The position numbers and the translations under genes are program-made. Source: Pseudomonas sp. P7548 (GTDB taxonomy: Bacteria > Pseudomonadota > Gammaproteobacteria > Pseudomonadales > Pseudomonadaceae). From it: 36,470 nucleotides of DNA. Each line of letters starts with the position of its first letter. The stretch's first letter is position 1. The stretch is from the NCBI RefSeq assembly GCF_013386585.1, contig NZ_JACARO010000035.1, positions 52,825-89,294 on the forward strand, written 5' to 3'. The notes under the pieces are model-generated. The model saw only the letters and a program-made list of their open reading frames with translations, was not told the DNA's origin and did no database searches. Below, piece after piece: positions 16,921 to 24,400 of the stretch.

Positions 16921-17865
16921 ATGCGTTTTCATCACTTGGATTTGAACTTGCTGGTGGTGCTCGACACGCTGCTGACCGAGCAAAACATCACCCGCGCCGC
17001 TGCGCGTTTGAACGTCAGCCAGTCAGCAGCCAGCGGGTTGCTCGGGCGCCTGCGCGATTATTTTGATGATGAGTTGCTGGTGCAGGTCGGTCGTAAGATG
17101 CTCCCTACGCCGCTTGCCCAAGGGCTAACGGAGCCCGTGCGACGAGTGTTGCTGGATATTCAGTCGACCATCGTTAACAAGCCCGAATTCGACCCGCTGA
17201 CCTGCAAGCGGCACTTCAAGCTGATTGCCACCGACTTCGTGACCACGGTAATTCTGGGGCCGCTGGCCCAGCGCCTGCAGCAACGCGCGCCGCATATCAC
17301 ACTGGACATCCAGCACGCCTCCGATCACTACAACCAGATGCTGACCCAAGGCGAAGTGGACTTTGTGATCATGCCGGATCAGTACTTGTCCGACCTGCAT
17401 GCCAAGGAATTGTTATTCGAGGATGACTACCAGTGCGTGGTCTGGTCGCAAAACAACCTGGTGGGCGAGCACCTGAGCCTGGAAGAATATTTGAAGTTGG
17501 GCCATATCGCGGTCAACTTCGGCAGCGCCCGCGAACCGAGCTTCAGCGAAAAGATCCTGCAGGGTTATGGCCAAGCCCGCCGGGTGGAACTGACCACCAG
17601 CAGCTTCAACACCGTGCCGCATCTGCTGGTAGGCACTCAGCGGGTGGCCGTGATACCCCGCAGCCTGGCGACGCTGTACAAGGACTTTCTGTCGTTACGT
17701 GTCCTGACGCCGCCGTTTGAGATGCCACTGCTACGGGAATTCACCCTGTGGAATAAAGTGCTCGACAGCGACCCAGCCCATCGCTGGATACGCAATATGC
17801 TGCAGGAGTTGGCTGCGGAATATACCCTGCGTGCAGGTAGCCCAGACCGCTCGAATCAACGCTAG
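16921..17865 (+). CDS. LysR-family transcriptional regulator (NodD/NahR-like)
   Basis: 314 residues. The N-terminal winged helix-turn-helix covers residues ~6-65 (LDLNLLVVLDTLLTEQNITR, then AAARLNVSQSAASGLLGRLR), followed by a linker helix and the periplasmic-binding-like co-inducer domain. The opening FHHLDLNLLVVLD and the R..ARLNVSQSA segment resemble the NodD/NahR/LeuO branch, which answers to aromatic or aromatic-like inducers. It is divergent from the DUF1302-to-cyclase operon and is its probable regulator, by the usual LysR arrangement. GGGGGCAG lies just before the ATG as a plausible ribosome-binding site. The inducer is unknown. Confidence 0.92.
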   Translation: MRFHHLDLNLLVVLDTLLTEQNITRAAARLNVSQSAASGLLGRLRDYFDDELLVQVGRKMLPTPLAQGLTEPVRRVLLDIQSTIVNKPEFDPLTCKRHFKLIATDFVTTVILGPLAQRLQQRAPHITLDIQHASDHYNQMLTQGEVDFVIMPDQYLSDLHAKELLFEDDYQCVVWSQNNLVGEHLSLEEYLKLGHIAVNFGSAREPSFSEKILQGYGQARRVELTTSSFNTVPHLLVGTQRVAVIPRSLATLYKDFLSLRVLTPPFEMPLLREFTLWNKVLDSDPAHRWIRNMLQELAAEYTLRAGSPDRSNQR

Positions 17866-17927
17866 AGCGTCCGACCCTTGTACTTGGCTGCATAACGATC
17901 GTCCAAGACCGCATCACCTCCAGGCCG

Positions 17928-17933
17928 TATAAT
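17928..17933 (+). promoter_or_regulatory. candidate -10 box (TATAAT)
   Basis: An exact TATAAT lies about 30 bp before the GTG start of the RNA methyltransferase gene. No good -35 hexamer is found 16-18 bp upstream, so strength is uncertain. Confidence 0.4.
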
Positions 17934-17962
17934 CGCGTTTTTTCTCCAAGGCACCCTTCCCC

Positions 17963-18430
17963 GTGGGCAATAAACGCTACAGCTGCATCGGTCTGTACAA
18001 CCCCAAATCCCCCGAAAACGTCGGCTCGGTGATGCGCGCCGCCGGCTGCTACGGCGTGGCCTCGGTGTTCTACACCGGCGTGCGTTACGAGCGCGCCCGG
18101 GACTTCATCACCGACACCAAGAAGGTCCACCACGACATTCCGCTGATCGGCATCGATGACCTGAAAAAGATCCTGCCCCTGGGCTGCATCCCCGTCGCCG
18201 TGGAACTGGTGGAGGGCGCCCGCCCGCTGCCCGAATACACCCACCCGGACCGCGCGCTGTATATCTTCGGCCCTGAGGACGGCTCCCTCGACAAGGAGAT
18301 CCGTGACTGGTGTGAAGACGTGGTGTACATCCCGACCACCGGCTGCATGAACCTCGCGGCGACCGTCAACGTGGTGCTCTATGACCGCCTGGCCAAGGGC
18401 AACAACACCCGTTCGGGCCCCAAATACTGA
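17963..18430 (+). CDS. TrmH-family (SPOUT) RNA 2'-O-methyltransferase
   Basis: 155 residues, a minimal SPOUT methyltransferase. Motif 1 is YNPKSPENVGSVMRAAGCYG, motif 2 is LYIFGPEDGSL and motif 3 is IPTTGCMNLAATVNVVLYDR, which together form the trefoil-knot SAM site. In motif 3 the usual SLNVS is replaced by NLAATVN, a variation seen in some small family members. The start is a GTG; no better ATG exists upstream. Substrate (tRNA or rRNA position) cannot be read from sequence. The gene has its own TATAAT-like box and is followed by the DUF2892-like gene after 67 bp. Confidence 0.88.
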   Translation: MGNKRYSCIGLYNPKSPENVGSVMRAAGCYGVASVFYTGVRYERARDFITDTKKVHHDIPLIGIDDLKKILPLGCIPVAVELVEGARPLPEYTHPDRALYIFGPEDGSLDKEIRDWCEDVVYIPTTGCMNLAATVNVVLYDRLAKGNNTRSGPKY

Positions 18431-18497
18431 TTCTGCGGGAACATCCGGCGCCTGCGGGCAGTCAGCTGTTTACCTTTGCCCTTGTTGGAGACAGATC

Positions 18498-18839
18498 ATG
18501 AGCGACAGCAAAACCCTGCGACCTATCATCGAGCACACGCCGTTTGAAACCCCACCGACACAGAACGTGCATGGCTGGGAACGCATCGGCTCGGTGGCCG
18601 GTGGCCTGATGATGGTGGGTAAAGGCCTGCGCCGTGGCGGCATTTTCGGCTTGATCCAGGTAGCGATCGGCGGCGTGGCCCTGGCCCGTGGTTTTACCGG
18701 GCACAGCTCGCTCAAGGACAAGCTGGAACAGGGCCGCCAGGAAATGAACAGCGTGCGCACGAAGATCGAACGCGCGGGCGCCGAGTTGAAAAACTTGAAG
18801 ACCAAGGCTGAAGTGGCCGCTGAAAAAACCACTGGCTAA
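18498..18839 (+). CDS. DUF2892-like small membrane protein with C-terminal coiled coil
   Basis: 113 residues. After ~25 polar residues, GWERIGSVAGGLMMVGKGLR and GGIFGLIQVAIGGVALARGF form a hydrophobic hairpin resembling DUF2892 (YgaP-type membrane domain). The last 45 residues are a charged heptad-like helix (KLEQGRQEMNSVRTKIERAG) predicted to coil. The ATG at 18498 has GGAG eight bases upstream; the longer upstream reading frame overlapping the methyltransferase gene is rejected. Function unknown. A REPIN follows. Confidence 0.75.
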   Translation: MSDSKTLRPIIEHTPFETPPTQNVHGWERIGSVAGGLMMVGKGLRRGGIFGLIQVAIGGVALARGFTGHSSLKDKLEQGRQEMNSVRTKIERAGAELKNLKTKAEVAAEKTTG

Positions 18840-18867
18840 CAGGGATCGTCCAAACAATGGAGATCTA

Positions 18868-18960
18868 AATGTGGGAGCGGGCTTGCTCGCGAAGACGGTG
18901 TGTCAGTTAACTCATCTTGAACTGATAAACCGCATTCGCGAGCAAGCCCGCTCCCACATT
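18868..18960. repeat. REPIN, same subtype as 5607-5696
   Basis: Perfect 26-bp inverted repeat, arms 18868-18893 and 18935-18960, containing the same 24-bp arm as the 5.6-kb element. The internal spacer is diverged but shares the GGTGTG.CAGT start. It lies between two genes that both end here. Confidence 0.9.
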
Positions 18961-18980
18961 GGATAGTGCAAGGTTTGGAA

Positions 18981-20201
18981 TCAGCGCAGTAATTTGCTAT
19001 CCAGCACCACCGACGACTCGCCAATAATGCTTTCAGCCAACTGCACAAACTCTGGCGTGGTGATGCTGTTGGCGCGCATCACCGCCTGGGCCAGGTCATC
19101 CAGTGAACGCTTATTGTGGGTCTTCACGCGGATCTCCCGGTCCAACTCCTGCAACACCACCACCGCACGCGCAACCGTCGCCGCACCGACGTGCTCGCCA
19201 CGCAGCGTGGTGACGTCCTTGCCCTCATGGTTCAGGCGCGTCTGGATCGCGGCATACCGTTCATCGGTGATGCCACCGGCACGCCGCAGTAATTCAATGG
19301 CGTAGTACTCACCCAAACCTTCGCTGATCCAGTCACTGCTTTCATGGTCGTTGAAGCGGCCGATCGTCTGCACCACCTCACGGATCAACGGGCTGCTGCC
19401 GTTTTCGCTGACCAACGGCGTGCGGCTGTTGAGGTAGATCGAGTCCCGCGACGAAAACACGCCACGGCGCATCGGGTCACTCGCACCCACCACCAGCAAT
19501 TTGGCCGGATGGCGCGGAAATGCCGCCTCCACCTGGGGCCAGACGAACGTCAGTAGGGTCAGCACATCCATGCGGCGCATGGCCTGGCCCTTGGGCGAGG
19601 CCACGGTGACTTCGGTTTCCCCAAGGCGCACGCGCCGGCTGCCGAGGTTGCCGGCAAGCATCCAGCCGGTGGGCCGGTCGAACAGACGCGAAACGTTGTC
19701 GATGCGGAATTTGTTCTTGCCGATACGTGGCCAGGCGGTTTCGACGCTTTTCCAGCCGGCCGGCAACTCGAACACCAGCCGCGACACCAGCTCGACCCCA
19801 TCCTGCTGGTCCAACCGTGCGGCCGGCACTAGGTCTTCGCCACGGAACAGCGCCCAGCTTGGCGTCATGCGGGCTTCATAGAGACCCGGTTTGCGTGCAT
19901 GGGTGAGGCGAACGCGGTACGTCAGGCTGGCCTTGCTCGCGCCGGGCTGCCACAGGCTACGGGTGCCGGTGACTTTCCACTGGCCGTCGGCCTTGAAGTC
20001 GCTGTAGTCACCGTCATGGCCCAGGTCGAAGTCGAGGCTGCGCACGGCCGCGCCCTGGGACAGGCTCACGCGCACTTCGGCCTGGTCGCTCTGGGGCAGC
20101 AGCTTGACGTGATAATCGAGGTCGACTTTCTTCGCGCACCAGCCCGGCAGGCTCAGCGACAACAGCACCAGGGTCGCCGCCAGCTTGGATCCCAGCCTCA
20201 T
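18981..20201 (-). CDS. exported M61-like peptidase homologue without zinc ligands
   Basis: 406 residues with a signal peptide (MRLGSKLAATLVLLSLSLPG). The middle and C-terminal parts resemble glycyl-aminopeptidase (M61/gluzincin) proteins: an N-terminal beta region, then LIREVVQTIGRFNDHESSDW, then ISEGLGEYYAIELLRR. In active enzymes HExxH plus a downstream Glu bind zinc. Here the site reads REVVQ (residues 274-278): Glu is kept, both His are lost, and the WxxEG part is kept (Glu294). It is therefore probably catalytically dead, serving in binding or scaffolding in the periplasm. AAGGAG stands 5 nt before the ATG at 20201. It lies 14 nt after ycgN, likely one operon. Confidence 0.7.
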   Translation of the reverse strand: MRLGSKLAATLVLLSLSLPGWCAKKVDLDYHVKLLPQSDQAEVRVSLSQGAAVRSLDFDLGHDGDYSDFKADGQWKVTGTRSLWQPGASKASLTYRVRLTHARKPGLYEARMTPSWALFRGEDLVPAARLDQQDGVELVSRLVFELPAGWKSVETAWPRIGKNKFRIDNVSRLFDRPTGWMLAGNLGSRRVRLGETEVTVASPKGQAMRRMDVLTLLTFVWPQVEAAFPRHPAKLLVVGASDPMRRGVFSSRDSIYLNSRTPLVSENGSSPLIREVVQTIGRFNDHESSDWISEGLGEYYAIELLRRAGGITDERYAAIQTRLNHEGKDVTTLRGEHVGAATVARAVVVLQELDREIRVKTHNKRSLDDLAQAVMRANSITTPEFVQLAESIIGESSVVLDSKLLR

Positions 20202-20215
20202 ACACACTCCTTTTT

Positions 20216-20665
20216 TCAGCCCGCGCGGAAGATCAGGTAATCCTCCCAGTCATCTTCGGGCACGCTGCCTTCGCTGAGCATGCGCCCGGACTGGGAAATG
20301 CGTTCGTGGTGTACGGCGTCGCGGTCGCCACACACCAGGTGGTGCCACAGTGGCAAGTCCTTGCGCTCGCTGACCAGGCGGTAACCACAGGTCGGCGGCA
20401 GCCATTTGAACTGGTCGGCCTGGCCCGGGGTGAGCTGGATGCAGTCGGGCACCGACGCACGACGGTTGGGGTAGTCGGTGCACTGGCAGGTCTTGAGGTC
20501 CAGCAGCTTGCAGGCGATACGCGTGTAATAGACGCTGTTGTCGTCTTCATCTTCGAGCTTTTGCAGGCAGCACAGGCCGCAGCCGTCGCACAACGACTCC
20601 CATTCCTCCTGGTCGAGGTGTTCGAGGGTTTTGCGTATCCAGAAAGGTTCGACTTTGGCGGCCAT
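20216..20665 (-). CDS. ycgN: YcgN family cysteine-cluster protein (UPF0260)
   Basis: 149 residues with the family's cysteine pattern: CDGCGLCC near residue 26, then [11 protein letters not shown] and CIQL, with further Cys near CGYRL and CGDRD. Eight or more conserved Cys suggest metal or iron-sulfur binding, as in the zinc/iron-chelating CxxCxxCC domain. Length and ending ([13 protein letters not shown]) fit the family. Molecular role unknown. It precedes the M61-like gene by 14 nt and faces the nitroreductase gene across 154 bp. Confidence 0.9.
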   Translation of the reverse strand: MAAKVEPFWIRKTLEHLDQEEWESLCDGCGLCCLQKLEDEDDNSVYYTRIACKLLDLKTCQCTDYPNRRASVPDCIQLTPGQADQFKWLPPTCGYRLVSERKDLPLWHHLVCGDRDAVHHERISQSGRMLSEGSVPEDDWEDYLIFRAG

Positions 20666-20701
20666 GGCTCTACATCAGTATCGGTAGGTGAAAAGGCCGC
20701 C

Positions 20702-20730
20702 AGTCTAGTGCCAGAGGCCCCCGGGGCCAA
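20702..20730 (-). promoter_or_regulatory. candidate sigma-70 promoter for ycgN
   Basis: Read on the minus strand, TTGGCC (20725-20730) and TAGACT (20702-20707) are separated by 17 bases, placing a start about 30 bases before the ycgN ATG. A second copy of the ten bases cagtctagtg lies at 20763-20772. Prediction by motif only. Confidence 0.4.
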
Positions 20731-20819
20731 GCGCTTACGACTGGCGGTGTAACAACACTTGTCAGTCTAGTGGCCGCGCAGTAGCTTTGAACGCCGAATT
20801 GACGATCAGGAACTGCTCC

Positions 20820-21404
20820 ATGACACGTGTTGCCGATTATCCGATCCACACCCAGTTCACCGAACGCTGGTCGCCCCGCGCCTTCACCGGCGAAACCATC
20901 TCCCAGGAAACCCTGCTGAGCTTCTTCGAAGCCGCGCGCTGGGCGCCGTCGGCCTACAACTCGCAGCCCTGGCGTTTTCTCTACGCGCGCCGCGACACGC
21001 CGGACTGGGAGCGCTTCCTGGGCCTGCTCAATGAATTCAACCGTGGCTGGGCGCAACACGCGTCGGCCCTGGTGATCATCGCCTCGAAAACCGACTTCAC
21101 CGCCCCCGGCGCCAGCGAAGAAACCCCGGCCCTGTGGCACACCTTCGACACCGGTTCGGCCTGGGGCCACCTGGCGCTGCAAGCCAGCCTCAGCGGCTGG
21201 CACACCCACGGCATGGCCGGTTTCGACCAGGAGCTGACCCGCAAAGAGTTGAAGATTCCCGAAGGCTACGCGCTGCACGCCGCCGTGGCCGTGGGCAAGC
21301 TGGGTGACAAGTCGACCTTGCCGGAGTACCTGCAAGGCCGTGAAACGCCGAGCCCACGTCGGCCCTTGAGCGAGTTGGTGTCCGAAGGTGATTTCAGCCT
21401 TTGA
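20820..21404 (+). CDS. nitroreductase family protein
   Basis: 194 residues of the FMN-dependent nitroreductase fold. The phosphate/FMN motif RWSPRAFTGETIS near residue 15 and the second motif AARWAPSAYNSQPWRFLYAR near residues 37-56 are characteristic, as is GHLALQASLSGWHTHGMAGF. The protein lacks the longer C-terminus of NfsB-type enzymes. It reduces nitro compounds, quinones or flavins with NAD(P)H in the cytoplasm; the physiological substrate is unknown. AGGAA precedes the ATG at 20820. It converges on the SET-toxin gene with a hairpin between. Confidence 0.88.
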   Translation: MTRVADYPIHTQFTERWSPRAFTGETISQETLLSFFEAARWAPSAYNSQPWRFLYARRDTPDWERFLGLLNEFNRGWAQHASALVIIASKTDFTAPGASEETPALWHTFDTGSAWGHLALQASLSGWHTHGMAGFDQELTRKELKIPEGYALHAAVAVGKLGDKSTLPEYLQGRETPSPRRPLSELVSEGDFSL

Positions 21405-21413
21405 TGCCGAATG

Positions 21414-21439
21414 AAGCTGCATCGCCAAGGATGCAGCTT
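21414..21439. terminator. bidirectional intrinsic terminator candidate
   Basis: Perfect 10-bp stem aagctgcatc / gatgcagctt (21414-21423 and 21430-21439) with a six-base loop lies in the 48-bp gap between two convergent genes. The T-run is short (TTT) on the plus strand and poor on the minus strand. Confidence 0.65.
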
Positions 21440-21452
21440 TATCGCTGATCGG

Positions 21453-24400
21453 TCAGGCGTCGGGATCGGGTTTGATCGCGATGTCGGGCACCGGGTTGTA
21501 ATAAGGCCCATAGTCCAGCAGTAACTCATCACCGGCCTTGATGTCCTTGAGCGACACATAGAAAGTCAGGTTTTTTCCCACCGAGATGGACGCGACATTA
21601 TTCGCCTGCCACGCCGGCCCGTTCCTCAACTGCGCCGTATTGACCAGGCTCAGGGTGTTTCCGGTGTTGAACGCACTCACCGAACGTGTACCCGAGCGCG
21701 TGCCGAACAGATAGGTCAACACCGCTCGCGAGCCTTGTTTGCGCTGCTCCTCAAATAATGAGGCCTCTGACGCATGATATTTGCCTGAATAAGGCCCCAG
21801 CACCTCGAACTGGGGAATGTCGCGTCGTGCCCACACCGAAGCCCCACGCGCCGGCCCGCCATCGTCCAGTGGCGTGACGACCTCCAATGTTTCATCAAAC
21901 TTCGTTCCGTGCTGCCCTTCGCTGCGCAGCCAGTCTTTTATGGACGCCTTGATGCGATCAGCGACCGCTTTTTTTTCTGCCGAACCCAGACCGTCCAACA
22001 GACCATTCCAATGGGAGATCCGAATGTCATCGATAGGCCCCTCCAACGCGAGGGTCAAGCTGATCTTGGGATCTCGCGGGTCTTGCAGAATCGGTAGCGA
22101 ATTGTCGACCTGATGGGACGACAGGGTACGAGGTGTCGTGACGCCGGGCTCGATCTTGACGACGGTCGAGGCAGTCCTGGACGGCCCGGGAATCGGTACG
22201 TTCGGCGCCGGTGGTGGAGGAGAGAGTTTGGGCATCGACAAGTCCAGCGGTTCCTGTTGCGGCGGGTCGATGGGGTCAGAAGCTGGCCGTTTGCGCGATG
22301 CCCCAGGAGGCGGCTGCACAGTCGGAGGCAGAACGGGAACACCCGCTGGCGCACGCGCGCTGCGCTTCAAGCCCGCCGGGCTCAAGGTGCCATCGACATA
22401 GACAAAGGTGACCCACGTGACAGGATTGAGGTTGTGTTGACGTCTGAACGCCTCAGGGGTGACGCGATTACCGGGCTGTTGGAAAAGCTGGCTCCACTGC
22501 TGCAAATGCGTGTCTGTGAGGGTGTCGTACGTACCGCCGGCAGCCCTGAACAACAACGCCTCGCCACGCCCCATAAGGCCACCAGATTGCCTCACGTGCC
22601 CCTTGAAATCAGCGATCCCCAGGTTGTGGCCACTGGCGAAGCCCTCCATGGTCATTGCATCACGTGCTTGCTGCGTCATGCCCTGCCAGTCACGAATGTG
22701 CCTGGGTGTAATCGCATTCAACGGTACACCCGCGGCGCGGTCGCGCAGGATGACGCCCGCGGCGCTCAAACGGCCGTCAGCCTGAACGTAATGTGCCCAG
22801 GTGGCCGGGTTGAGCCGATGCCGCCTGGCAAACCCCTGAATCGTGACCTTTTGCTGCTCCGGTACGGACAAGGCCTCCCACGCCCGTAGATGATCGCCGT
22901 TTACATGCACACCGCCCTTCGCCCCCAGGCGTTGCCACTGATCCCCTTCGATATGCTGGACTAATACCTCCGTTTGCCGGTTGTTGTGATAGATCCGCGC
23001 CTGAACAGCCCCCTCTTCGGTGCGAGTCACTTGTCGAACTTCATACACGGCCGTTTGCCCAGCATTGTCGGTGTGGCGAATGTGGGAGGCATGACCGTTG
23101 GCAGCCACATAAACCCCCTGGCTGTTGCGTGACAGGCCGCTGATGCTCGCCTCGGAAACTTTGAAGTGGCGGAACAAGGTGTTACTCAACTCGCTGCCTG
23201 GCTCCACATGAGCCGCGCCACTCACACCATCCACGGCATGGGTATGCGCGGTGAAGTCTTCAAGCGGGCATCCGTAAGCACGCATCAATGCGGTATCAAA
23301 GGCATACCACTTGCCGTTGTGTAACACGGCACCGACTTCAACAGACTCGCCCGCCACCTTCAACGTGCCCGTCGCCGCCCCGTCATAGTGCTTGCTCACA
23401 GCCTTCAACAGGTCGTAACTGCCGCTGGCGCCCCTCAGCGCATTGACCGTTTCCAGCCCCTTGGAAAGCACCCGTTGCGCACCCGCACCGATAAGCCTGG
23501 CTGCGCCCACCGTCAAATCGCCCACGCCACTCAAGGGATTGAAGGCTTCAATGGCCGTCGCGCCGATGAATCGCGCCACCTTGGCCACACCACGCAGACT
23601 TGAAACCCCCTTTGATAACGCCTTGCTCGCTTGCGCCGCCTTGCCGGCGCCCAATGTGACCAATCCGATGAAATCCAGGCTCAAATCGAACAGACCATCA
23701 GCCACATTGCCGTTGCTGAAATTGACGATGGCCGATCTCAGGGGAACAAGGTTCAGGAAGAACTCGCCGATGGCCTTGTTTGTCGCCGCGGTTTCATCAA
23801 AGGAGGTCACGCCCCTGGCCTGCTGCAGCAAGTCCTCGTTGCGCAGGTCAAGGGACTTGGCAAACACCCTGGCAATGTAATCGCTGCGCGTCGAGCCGAC
23901 CTGGGGGAGCCGTTCGTCCTTGAAGGGATCAAATACCACCGTTTTGCTCACGACATTGGCGTTACGGTGATGCAGGTTCTCGTCCGTATAGGGCGGTGTA
24001 TAGCGTCTCCTTAGATAATTCTGTTTCTTGATCGTGGCATTTCGCGTGTCGATCTCATAAATATTGACCTCCCCGCCACGCGTGGTTTTCACCTGCAAGG
24101 TGTGGCCCCGATTACTGAGGGTGGGTTTGGTCGTCATGTCCACGGCCAATGTATAGTCGTTGGTATGAAAGAACTCCAATTGCCCGTGTTCCAGGTTCTC
24201 ACGATCCTGGGGCGGCAACGTGGAGATCAAGTAGTTGGCCAAGCCTTGTTGGCCGGCTTCGATCGACGTGATCGCCTGGTCGTATGCGGTCTTGAAGGCT
24301 GTCGCAACGTCCAGCTTGCCCGCGGCGTACTGAGTGCAGAAGGGCTTGATGGGGATGCGCGTGTCCCGGGACACCCAGTGCTCATTGGCACCTAACGGGC

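Noticed and set aside
5607..18960. CRISPR array from repeated sequences
   Set aside because: The repeats are isolated inverted pairs kilobases apart, not evenly spaced direct repeats, and there are no cas genes.
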